Shown piece by piece: positions 26,820-36,399 of a stretch of DNA of 40,000 bases. The DNA comes from Symbiodinium natans (Eukaryota > Sar > Dinophyceae > Suessiales > Symbiodiniaceae), in the NCBI GenBank assembly GCA_905221605.1, contig CAJNDS010001413.1:701771-741770 (forward strand). Reading direction: 5' to 3'. A program made the position numbers and the translations under genes. Position 1 is the stretch's first letter; each line of letters starts with the position of its first letter. The notes under the pieces were generated by a model. The model was given only the letters and a program-made list of their open reading frames with translations, searched no databases and had not been told where the DNA came from.

Positions 26820-28500
26820 CAGACGAGCCACTGTATCCTCGTGGGCTTGGGCTGCCCACCTTGGTGACGGTTGCTGGTAGTGCTGATACCTAACAGAGGT
26901 CGCGAAACTATTTTCGAGCTGAGCTTGTGCTTGGCCGCATCGATCTCGTCGTTGTCTGGTGGCTCAGTGAAAAAAAACGGGACAAGTGCTGGAGGAGTCA
27001 GAGCAGCCCCCCCCCCCCCTTTTGCTTTCAAAAGGCACCTCCAGATTCGTGAGCTTTCCAGGACTCGAGCGGTGAGCTACCGGAACGCTTCCTACCTTTG
27101 GACCTAGGCTGGTTGTGTGAGAGAGGATCTGAATCCTAATGAGCCATAAGTATGAACACTTCCGGCTTACAGTCTTATGGCAATACTCATCATCAGACCG
27201 GTGGCCCTGTGGCATCCCTTGTGCAGGGCGCCTACTGGGAGCCTGGAGCTTGGCATCCCCGGGAGCAGAGGAGCAGAGCACACCATGGCAGAGCTTGATG
27301 CATGTGGGGTTGGGCATCGTCTTGGTGGTCCACCCGAGGTTCAGATTTATGTAAATATATATGTATATATAGTTAATCCCTTTTCAGGTATGTAGGGGAC
27401 ATGTGGTACCTTAACCCGCCCTACTAACCAACAGTAAGCTTGGGGGTCCGAGGTTCAAGGTTCGCAAGGCCTTCAGCCCAAGCCGCTCCGTTCGGCGGAT
27501 GCCTCAGCTTCGCCAAGGGGGAGAACTCAGGCTCCAGGGCTGAATTCTTGCTGTAGAGGAGAGGTCCATTGCTGGGTTGCTGGGTTGCTGCATCTCATGA
27601 AGTGCAAGACTTGCCTGAACTTGCATGCACTTCCTTGCACCTATTCGCAGAACGAGAGCGCCCGATGCTAGGAGCGTGGATGCAGGCCCTGTTTCGATCG
27701 TGAGGTCGCATCTGCTGCCGGACGCCTGTGCTCACTTGGTGGTCAGGATACGGAGGCCTGGCGCCCAACAAGGCATTACGCAACATCTATGTTGCTTCAC
27801 AGCGTTTCAAAACCATCCCCTATGATGTCCATCAGGAGATGCAGCCAGAGGCACGAGCCTCATTGCTCCAGCTCCGGAGTTTGCACAAAACTTTCTGAGG
27901 CTTTGTAGGGTAATTTCTCAGCTGAGATCAGTTGAGGTTTCCGTTGCACCATTGAGCCGGCCTCGCGCAGATGAGCCTGCTGCAGCCCCATTCTGGTTGT
28001 TGCAAACTGACCGAAGAAATCCCTCTTGTATCGCCTTCATTCGCCTCGCCCCCGAGGTTCAGATTAATCTGCACAGCTTGCGATCCCTGAGTGGCAACAA
28101 CTTGGTAAGCATGGCCGAGGACACCTGACCAACACCTGCAAACCATATAGCTTCGGTTGGAGTGCGGGGGTTGATAGGGGAAAGGACAGCACCATACGCT
28201 GGAGCCGCTTTTTGGGCGTTTGCTTGGGAAGCATGCGGCTATGCGTGCGCACTGAGTGGAGGCTTTCTGTATTCATGGCCCTCTAGAAACACACGCCGTG
28301 CACGTAGCGCGATATAGACAGTGGCAAGATGAGGTTTTAAGTGTTTACTATTATCACGTTCTTTTTGGACTTGTCTTTTTTGAATGCGGGGGAATGGGGG
28401 GAGGATTATTACAGCCAAGTCAACATGAGGTCTTGACCAGATGTTGCGCTTCTGCCGGTTTCCGGTTGCCTCGAGTAGTTGTGCTTCGGCTTTTTCGCCC
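26820..28500. other. No supported gene; short AT-rich and G-rich patches
   Basis: Holds a C run at 27008-27019, a short TATA-like microsatellite at 27351-27372 and several unremarkable frames. No convincing exon or RNA gene was recognised. Confidence 0.35.
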
Positions 28501-28502
28501 AG

Positions 28503-28706
28503 GACACTGACATTGACAGCCTCGGTGGGCGGCGACCTTCAGAGGGGAAAGTCCCCAGATGCTGCAGCAGCGGGTCTCAACAGTCGGCTCAGGCCTCTGG
28601 AGGGCCGCCCGTGGGGTCACAGCAGGTCGGCTGCGAAGTTTGCAGAGACTTGACGTTGTGCACAGAAGAAGAAACTCTGATGTTGGTGTTGGTGTTGGGT
28701 TTTTGA
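28503..28706 (+). CDS. Exon-like segment with a CxxC motif, unknown
   Basis: After the acceptor CTTTTTCGCCCAG the frame reads DTDIDSLGGRRPSEGKVPRC, continues through a Ser/Gln-rich linker and then gives QQVGCEVCRDLTLCTEEETL. The last part could be the start of a zinc-binding or disulphide-linked domain. The in-frame stop is at 28704-28706, but a donor before it is likely. Other frames across the same bases are also open. Confidence 0.35.
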   Translation, partial: DTDIDSLGGRRPSEGKVPRCCSSGSQQSAQASGGPPVGSQQVGCEVCRDLTLCTEEETLMLVLVLGF

Positions 28707-29387
28707 GCTTCAGGAATCCATCTCGGGACCTCCTGTCCTACCAGGAGAGCCCGGAGCAGGCCTCGGACTCGGTGAACTCTGGAAGGTTGGGGAACCAAAG
28801 CAAACCAAAGCGGCCAAACAGTGAGGGGCCATCCTGCTTCAACTCTTTGCAGCGTTGGGGCGTCTTCTGGTGCTCTTCGCGATGACTGCCCCAGAACGGC
28901 CCCCACTCGACTGGTCCGTCGCAAGGTGGGAATGCCTAGGCTGGTGCCCTCCCAGGTGGGGCTCTCAGACTTTGCCCGCAGCAATCCCGCCATTTTGTGT
29001 AGGGCTGTAGGGTTCAGGACTGAGGCCCAGAGCCTTCAAGCCCGATCAAAAGACCATGTAGACAGAATGCAAACGTGGCCGTGACGGCCACCGTTGTGCA
29101 CAGAATGGGACTGAACTGCTCCGAGCTTTGAGGTGGCTCCCGGACCTACAAAAATTGACATTCCCAAGGCGCCGTTCGCTTCTGATGCTCTCGAGACCAG
29201 AACGGCAAGTAAAAGATGACATTCCTTTCCTTCCCAGCATAGGGGGATTGTTCCACAAGCCCTCAGCTTTAAGCGGCATTGAAAAGGGAAAGACCCCGCC
29301 AATGCCAGGATATTGACGTGACCAGCGTGGAAGAGTTCTGGCAGCGAAGGTGCGGCATGGCATTCTGTTCAGGTCTACATTAAGTCA

Positions 29388-29496
29388 CATGGGGGAAACC
29401 GAAAGTCGGGGGATCCCTTTTAAGCCCCCAAGTAGAACAGCATGCCCTTAAAAGGGACCCCCCAAAAGGGTACCCCTAGTTTCGGAAACCCCCATG
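29388..29496. mobile_element. Foldback (MITE-like) hairpin element
   Basis: The sequence starts CATGGGGGAAACCGAAA and ends TTTCGGAAACCCCCATG, nearly perfect inverted complements. Inner arms (GGGGATCCCTTTTAAG and CTTAAAAGGGACCCCCC) also pair. The full 109 bp can fold into one long hairpin. There is no coding capacity. A few bases flanking each side are similar (CAC/GTG) but no target duplication is certain. Confidence 0.6.
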
Positions 29497-29639
29497 AATG
29501 TGGGGGATCTCGTAAGTGCCTCTTGGTCTTTAAACACAGTCACTTAAGTTGAAACAGCTACAAGTACCTGGCTTCTGCAGGGAGGGCCCTCGTGAAGCCA
29601 GCTGGGGCCCCGGTGGCCGAGTGAGAGTCTGCTTTGGGA

Positions 29640-29961
29640 CTTGCTGGGATGCAAAAAGGTGGAGCCTCCTGTGCCTGAGGTCATATCTTTTCCTTCGAAC
29701 AGCTGGCCCAAGACCAGGCCCCCACTGTTCCCTTTCTCGCTGGCACTGGGAGTCCCAAATGCGTTTGTTGAAGGTGGCCTCTGTGAGCTGAGAGAGATGC
29801 TTGCTGAAGCTCTCCGGTACACAAAGACACCCCGTTCCATCGCCGCGGCATGTCACCTGAATTCCCCTTTCTTCAAATGGGGATGGCCTGCCTTTGCGGA
29901 TTTTCGCAACACCATCAGGCCCCGCCCTGCACGAGCCGTGCACCAAGAACATGGCTTCTAG
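29640..29961 (+). CDS. Coding-like segment, unknown
   Basis: The frame gives ISFPSNSWPKTRPPLFPFSL, then EGGLCELREMLAEALRYTKT, reasonable for a folded protein. A minus-strand frame is also long here. No domain and no firm splice junctions are recognised. Confidence 0.25.
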
Positions 29962-30269
29962 GTTTTCCCCGCTTCTCCACAACCCGACGATTTTCTGACC
30001 ATTCAGTGATCGACTATCCTGTTGTGTTCTATATATCGGCCTGAGGCCATACTGTTCTTCTATTGTTCTTTGTTGTTTTCCGGTTTTGCGGGCCCTGCAC
30101 TTGCGATGACGGTCTGTTTGGCCCAGACTGTGCATCGCGAGCAGGAGTGGCGTCAGTTAATGTCTGTTTAAGTGACAGTGAAGCTGCCTCACTGCGATGC
30201 CCGTGTACAGAGAGTGATATCGGTGATATCATCATCGAGTGGCCTTGCCAACAGGCAGTGCTGGACTCA

Positions 30270-30597
30270 CATTTTTGCTATGGAGGCCCTCTTATGCAAC
30301 GACTCACGGCTCACGGAATGTGCAAGGACTCGTGTACGACGCACATGAAAATGCCGTGGCATATACTTGTGGACGGGTAGTGTGTGACCTTGGAGTTTTC
30401 AGGGTGCCCAGCAGAGGCATGAGCAGAGGACCAGGCAGCCAAGAAACTGCCACCTGCTTTACGCTGGAGTCGGAGGTCATGGGGCCAGTCCTGGCTCGCT
30501 ATGGCTTCTCACCGGACAAGAAGGGAAGCACGGAGATCAGGCCAAGCACAGTGCTTGCTAAGCGACTTGCTGCTTTTGCTCTTCCAGTTCGGTAGCC
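30270..30597 (+). CDS. Exon-like segment resembling an EMAP/WD40 N-terminal region
   Basis: The frame reads HGSRNVQGLVYDAHENAVAY, then TCGRVVCDLGVF. The pattern recalls the first blade of EMAP-like and flagellar WD40 proteins, where an R-N motif is followed by Y...xxxVVYxxxxxGVV. After a possible donor (CAG|GGTGCC, near 30410) the frame remains open with ARYGFSPDKKGSTEIRPSTV and ends at a TAG at 30595-30597. The similarity is short and unconfirmed. Confidence 0.3.
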
Positions 30598-30619
30598 GAT
30601 GGTTTTTTGAAGATCCTGG

Positions 30620-31000
30620 ACTGCCAGGGCTGTCATTGCCGACCTGGCCAATCAGAACAAGGAGATCAGGCTCATGAACACCGAGATTCAGAAGACGCTG
30701 GGCTGGAAGGTGTTGGTGTCCCTAGCTTGGTGGACGCCTGACAGGCGCTGTATGTTCTGGCCAAGGATTGTGATCAGCAACTTTCCTGAGCTTAAAGGCG
30801 ACAAGGCAGAGTGCGCGGGCATGCTAGCGGCTGGCGTGCAAGCAGAGCCAACAGCCTTTGCGGGAGGTTTCGCCCCAGCAGAAAGAGCAGAAAGGGCCAC
30901 CTGCGAGCACAAACGCCAGCACAGCTCCCCCATCGGCCGATGAAGAAGAGGAGCGGCTTCCGGTGGGCTCTGATGCGCATGTTATGCGGGTACATGTGGG
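30620..31000 (+). CDS. Exon-like segments with a short helical stretch, unknown
   Basis: AVIADLANQNKEIRLMNTEI followed by QKTLGWK (about 30632-30710) looks like a short coiled coil. A second segment (30862-30994) reads QQKEQKGPPASTNASTAPPS, then ADEEEERLPVGSDAHVMRVH, ahead of a GTAAGC donor. The two are in different frames and would need splicing. A related word, FINTEVQSLVKFG, occurs at about 38530-38570. Confidence 0.3.
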
Positions 31001-31803
31001 TAAGCATCTTTGGTTTTGCCTAGCCCGCTCTCGCCTTCTGCTGAGTGTGCCTGTTGGCCCTATGGCTCCACGCTCCGGCAAACCCGGAGCACCTGAAAGA
31101 TTTCAAAATCCTGTACTGCTACTTCAAAGCTTGGTGTGGCTCCTTGTGACTCCACGGAAATGCCTTGGAGGACGCTTCCGCAGAGTCCCCAGTGAGCGAT
31201 GGCGCGAGGCGCGAACCGCCCCACCTTGCTCGAGTCAGGCTTGCCCACGAGGGTCCGAGTCTTCTGGTTCCTGGGCCGGGGGTGTAATCAAGTAATTACA
31301 TGTAAAAACGTCAGGGCAGCCTTAGTCCGATTCACTGCCGACACTGCTCACCAATTCCCTCGGAGTCATTGGAACTGTGCCTAGTATGCATTTCTCTGCA
31401 GCCGCGATGCCTAAAGATACTTGAATGCTGGTTTCGCTGCAACTCGCTTTATCAAGTCATCGCCAGGACACGCATTGGCCCGAATTGGCCCCACTCCGAC
31501 ACAGACGTTGACATAAACGGACAATGACATACCTACTGTACACTGTCTTGGTCGCTGGGCCGTGTGTCCATTCTGCCCATGCCTTTGGTAAATGTTGCAT
31601 CGGCTTCTGCTTTGGGCCGTGGTCAATGCAGAGGAGGCGCTGGAGGCCCTTGGCCCTTGAGCTGAGCTGTTCAAGGTAGAATGCTCCTGTGTCGGTGCTT
31701 CTCCCCAAGCACAGTCGGAGATGCAGAGGCGCACTTGAATTGCCACAAGCTCATGGAAAGCCGGCTCCGACGCTCAGCCTTTCATTCGGGCTTGTGGTGA
31801 AGG

Positions 31804-32289
31804 ATGTTTTTCTGCGCTTCTGAGCTTGTCAGCCTTGTCAGCAGCGAGCCTAAGCTCAGGAGAAAGCCACATCCAGCAGCCCATCTGTCAGCAGAAGGTG
31901 GCAGGATCGGCTTTCGAAGAGTGTGCTGGGACGATGTAAGGCGTATTGAGGTGCAGCATTGCAATGCATGGCGACGCATGAGACCCGCAAAGTACACATT
32001 CGGCGCGGAAGGCATCTACTGCTCCCGGCTGCTAGAGGCGGGAAGCGCACGGAAGCGCATGGAAGCCCTAGGAGGGTCAACTTGCAATATCTTGCAAGCC
32101 ACGCGACAGGTGGAGAGACCTCGACCCTTGGCGGGTAGCTGCCCACTGGACCCTTCGCGGGTGGCATCGCCAACCCACGCAGCACGGCTCACTCGGGGTG
32201 ATGATGGCATGACATGGAGCCGTGTTACAGTGCTGCATGGCGATGGTTCTGAATACGACACATTTCGAGCCCTTCAAGAATTCAAGGAG
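31804..32289 (+). CDS. Probable upstream exon of a GT14-type glycosyltransferase
   Basis: A frame of 162 codons ends in HGDGSEYDTFRALQEFKE before a GTACTT donor at 32290. The upstream border is not fixed: the first 40 codons look less coding and may be intronic. The last 45 residues are convincingly protein-like and join in phase 0 to the exon at 32376 across an 86-nt intron. This supports one gene. Confidence 0.4.
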
Positions 32290-32375
32290 GTACTTGCCAG
32301 CCGGAGGTGTTGTAGGAGAGTGTAGCAACGTGCCACATGTGGCGAGCCGAGGCAGTCGAGGGTCATGTTCCGCAG

Positions 32376-32612
32376 ACCAACGGCACCATGCAGCACCGCA
32401 GCCTGCAGCACCTCGCCTTGGGCGTGCTGCTCCTGGCCGCCTACCAATCTCAGCTTGTGCTCATCCAGCATCTCGTGGAGTCTTTCTGGCATGCAGCTCA
32501 TACCTTCCTGGTTCATGTCGACCTGAAGTCTCAGCAACTGGAGCGCCAGCTCCGAGACTGGTCTGCAGCTCCGAGACTCTCCAACGTCCACGCGGCTCCG
32601 CCTTCATTTTGT
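32376..32612 (+). CDS. Core-2/I-branching (GT14) glycosyltransferase exon
   Basis: After the acceptor CATGTTCCGCAG the frame reads TNGTMQHRSLQHLALGVLLL, then LVLIQHLVESFW, then HTFLVHVDLKSQQL and LSNVHA. The H-x-F-L-x-H-V-D-x-K-S string with a downstream N-V-H is the N-terminal signature of GT14 enzymes (core-2 branching beta-1,6-GlcNAc transferases and xylosyltransferases), which act in the Golgi on glycoproteins or proteoglycans with UDP-sugars. The donor is probably T|GTGGGG near 32610, followed by a very strong pyrimidine tract and acceptor at 32695. The catalytic second half is not seen in the window. Confidence 0.6.
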
Positions 32613-32696
32613 GGGGGGGGCTGGTTTGTGTTCGTTATGACGATGTATGACGTGCCTCCTTTCCTGTATTGTTTTCCTGTTTCTGCCCATCGCAGG

Positions 32697-32760
32697 AGTT
32701 GCCTAGCTTCCCAGAACTAGTGACTGTGCGCTCTAAAACTTGTTGATCAGGCAACCTGCG
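32697..32760 (+). CDS. Possible next exon of the GT14-like gene
   Basis: After TTTTCCTGTTTCTGCCCATCGCAG, the best acceptor in the region, a short frame reads ELPSFPELVTVRSKTC and then stops. It is only a candidate because phase and length cannot be checked. Confidence 0.2.
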
Positions 32761-32934
32761 CTGGACAAAAGCAGATCTTCGAAACCTGTGTTCCAGTCGC
32801 GGCCTTCTGAGGTGGAGCGTGCCGTAGCCGTCCGCCGTTCCGGTGCCTCTCTCCTGGCGGCAGAGCTTTACGGCATGAGGAGGCCGAACGGGGTGTGTTC
32901 AGGCATGCTGTAGATTTGGAGCTTCGGGATCAAA

Positions 32935-32961
32935 TAAATACATAAATAAATAAATAAATAA

Positions 32962-33001
<40 letters not shown>

Positions 33002-33036
33002 GCTCACCCCCCCCCCCCCCGACAGACCCCGGAAGC
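32935..33036. repeat. Left flanking repeat: TAAA/TA tract, poly-C, CGACAGACCCCGGAA
   Basis: (TAAA)n, then (TA)n, a C run of about 13 and CGACAGACCCCGGAA. The complement of the same string lies at 36320-36377, so the two form an inverted pair around a 3.3-kb AT-rich island. Confidence 0.8.
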
Positions 33037-33229
33037 GAAAAAAAGGGCTGAGGGCGCGACGGACAGCATAGCTGCACACAGTAGCCAGACACGTTAACAC
33101 ACAATAGAGCATATTTTTTTCGATTAGTACGGCTTTGTGTTCGCAATGAAAGATGCAGACAGATGTGAGAAGGACGCATGCTGTAAGGACCTGAACAATT
33201 TGCTCGACATCGTGGATTGCTATTAATTT

Positions 33230-34400
33230 TAATAAGGTTGCTCTTAGTTTTACTTGGGTTCCTATTAAGTTTATTAGGATTCATAGGCTTCGTATGAGTT
33301 CAATAGGAATCCTATTTAATCAATAGGAACCCCATTAAAATGAATGAGAACCCTATTGAAATTAAGACGAGTCTTTTTTGAAAACTTAGTAAGAATCCTA
33401 GTACAATTAATAAGAACCTGGTTGAAATACGTAGAAGCTCCTATTAAAATTTCTTGGCGTCCTAAATTCAGAGGAACCATAGGAAGGCCATTCAAATGAA
33501 TAGGAACCCTTTTGAATTCATAGGAATGCTATTAAAATTAATAGGAACCCTACAAAAGAATCTATGAATTCTCTTTAAGAGTAACAGGAATCCGTGTAAC
33601 ATGAAGATGAATCCTTTTAAAGGATTAAGAGGAGCCAATAAAATTCTATAAAAAAAGTAATGCGGACCCTCCAAAACTTAAAACACTAAGAGTCGTACTG
33701 TTAGAATGATAATAAACACTATTAAAACATTTAATTAACAGGATTGCTAAAAAAACAAATGAGAGTTACAATAACATTACTTCGAGTCCAATTGAAATGA
33801 ATAGGGAACAGGATTTAAAAATATAATCGGAGCACTGTGGAATCTAGTAGGAATCCTATGAACATTATTAGGAATCCTGTCAACATGAATGAGCAACCCT
33901 GTTAAAATGAATACGAAGCCTATTCCAATTAATCAGAAGCCTTTTTAAATGAATAGGAAGCTTGTCAAAGCAAAAGGAACCCAATTAGAAATTGTAAGAC
34001 ATCTTATGAAAATGAATAAGAAGCCTATTGAAATTAATAGGAATATGTATAAAATTTGTTATGAAGCTTTTTAAATTTCTAAGACTTTTATTAAAACTAA
34101 CTAGGAAGAAGAATGTTATTACAATTACTCAGAATCGTATTCCAATTATTTGGCATTTGATTAAAATGAATAGGAATCAATATTAAACCCAATAAAGTCC
34201 TTTAACAGGCATCCTTTAAAATCTAATACGAACCCCATTAAACAAATACAGGAATCCCATTGCCATTGAAAATCACTTAGAATGCTAGTAAAATGATTAG
34301 GAGTCTTGTTAATTAAATAAGGACTCCCGTTAAAGTGAACAGGAGTATTATTAAATTTAATAGGCAGCCTAAAACATAATAAGGAATCATATAAGAACCC
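33230..34400. repeat. AT-rich degenerate array of AATAGGAATCCTATT-like words
   Basis: About 1.2 kb is strongly A/T-rich and consists of diverged copies of an approximately 20-27-bp unit, (ATTAAAATGAATAGGAAYCCT) in consensus. The central AATAGGAATCCTATT is self-complementary. More than 30 recognisable copies occur at irregular spacing. No frame longer than about 60 codons is meaningful. It differs sharply in base composition from the rest of the window. Confidence 0.8.
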
Positions 34401-34429
34401 CTGAAAAACTCTTATCAAAAATCCAGTTT

Positions 34430-36262
34430 CTAAAAATCCAAAAATCCAAACATCCAAACATCCACCCCAAAGGTTTGGATTTTTGGAAACTCGAGCGGGA
34501 GCCTCAAAATCCAAAAATCGAGCAAATTCCTCGAGTTTCCAAAATTCCAAAAATCCAAAAAAATCCACCCCAAGGTTTGGAATTTTGGAAACTCGAGGAA
34601 TTTGCTCGATTTTTTGATTTTGAGGCTCCCGCTCGAGTTTCCAATTTCATATTTCTCATGAGTGTAGAACCCCTAAAAGAATCTCACCAAAACCTGAGTT
34701 TCCAAAAATCCAAAAATCCAAAAATCCCAACCCAAGTTTCGGATTTTTGGAAACTCGAGGAATTTGCTCAAAATCCAAAAAAACCCAAAATTCCTCGAGT
34801 TTCCAAAATTCCAAAAATCCAAAAATCCCAACCCCAGTTTCGGATTTTTGGAAACTCGAGGAATTTGCTCAAAATCCAAAAAAACCCAAAATTCCTCGAG
34901 TTTCCAAAATTCCCAAAATCCAAAAATTCCACCCCAAGGTTTGGATTTTTAGAAACTCGAGCGGGAGCCTCGAAATCCAAAAAAACCCAAAATTCCTCGA
35001 GTTTCCAAAAATCCAAAAATCCAAAAATCCCAACCCAAGTTTCGGATTTTTGGAAACTCGAGGAATTTGCTCAAAACCCAAAAAAGCCCAAAATTCCTCG
35101 AGTTTCCAAAATTCCAAAAATCCAAAAATCCCAACCCCAGTTTCGGATTTTTGGAAACTCGAGGAATTTGCTCAAAATCCAAAAAAACCCAAAATTCCTC
35201 GAGTTTCCAAAATCCAAAAATCCAAAAATCCCAACCCAAGTTTCGGATTTTTGGAAACTCGAGGAATTTGCTCAAAATCCAAAAAAACCCAAAATTCCTC
35301 GAGTTTCCAAAAATCCGAAACTGGGGTTGGGATTTTTGGATTTTTGGAATTTTGGAAACTCGAGGAATTTTGGGCTTTTTTGGATTTTGAGCAAATTCCT
35401 CGAGTTTCCAAAAATCCGAAACTTGGGTTGGGATTTTTGGATTTTTGGATTTTTGGAAACTCGAGGAATTTTGGGTTTTTTGGATTTTGAGCTTCCTCGA
35501 GTTTCCAAAAATCCGAAATTGGGGTTGGGGTTTTTGGGTTTTGGAATTTTGGAAACTCAGGAATTTTGGGTTTTTTTGGATTTTGAGCAAATTCCTCGAG
35601 TTTCCAAAAATCCGAAACTGGGGTTGGGATTTTTGGATTTTTGGAATTTTGGAAACTCGAGGAATTTTGGGTTTTTTTGGATTTTGAGCAAATTCCTCGA
35701 GTTTCCAAAAATCCGAAACTGGGGTTGGGATTTTTGGATTTTTGGAATTTTGGAAACTCGAGGAATTTTGGGTTTTTTTGGATTTTGAGCAAATTCCTCG
35801 AGTTTCTAAAAGTCCAAACCTTGGGGTGGAGTTTTTGGATTTTGGGAATTTTGGAAACTCGAGGAATGTTGGGTTTTTTTGGATTTTGAGCAAATTCCTC
35901 GAGTTTCCAAAAATCCGAAACTGGGGTTGGGATTTTTGGATTTTTGGAATTTTGGAAACTCGAGGAATTTTGGGTTTTTTTGGATTTTGAGCAAATTCCT
36001 CGAGTTTCCAAAAATCCGAAACTGGGGTTGGGATTTTTGGATTTTTGGATTTTTGGAAACTCGAGGAATTTTGGGTTTTTTTTGGATTTTGAGCAAATTC
36101 CTCGAGTTTCCAAAAATCCGAAACTGGGGTTGGGATTTTTGGATTTTTGGAAACTCGAGGAATTTTGGGTTTTTTTGGATTTTGAGCAAATTCCTCGAGT
36201 TTCCAAAAATCCGAAACTTGGGTTTGGTTTTTTTGGAGTTTTGGATTTTTGGAAATTCGAGG
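34430..36262. repeat. 101-bp satellite in two opposed arms, each unit itself a hairpin
   Basis: Successive GAGCAAATTCCTCGAG words at 35585, 35686, 35787, 35888 and 35989 show a period of exactly 101 bp. The left arm (to about 35310) carries the same unit in the opposite orientation, for example GAATTTGCTC at 34861, 35164 and 35264, so the array is an inverted pair of about 0.9-kb arms. Every unit contains GGAAACTCGAGGAATT and its complement AATTCCTCGAGTTTCC and can fold on itself. Because 101 is not a multiple of 3 and stops are rare, five or more frames stay open and give 400-470-codon pseudo-proteins on both strands; none is called as a gene. Confidence 0.9.
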
Positions 36263-36319
36263 AATTTTGGAGTGGTGCTCTTCCCCCCCCCCCCCGCTTC
36301 CTGGACAGATCGGAAATAC

Positions 36320-36378
36320 AATTCCGGGGTCTGTCGAGGGGGGGGGGGTGACCATATATATATATATGTATATATCCC
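36320..36378. repeat. Right flanking repeat, inverted copy of 32960-33036
   Basis: TTCCGGGGTCTGTCG, then A and a G run of about 11, then GTGACCATATATATATATAT and GTATATAT. It is the inverted complement of the left flanking repeat, with only two or three differences outside the homopolymer. Confidence 0.8.
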
Positions 36379-36399
36379 TCCTTTCTTTGGAGCTCTTCG

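Noticed and set aside
27440-27475. Possible tRNA (GAGGTTCAAGGTTCGC)
   Set aside because: Only a T-loop-like word; no acceptor or anticodon stem could be paired.
34430-36262. CRISPR-like array
   Set aside because: The 101-bp units are contiguous tandem copies with no unique spacers, and the setting is eukaryotic.
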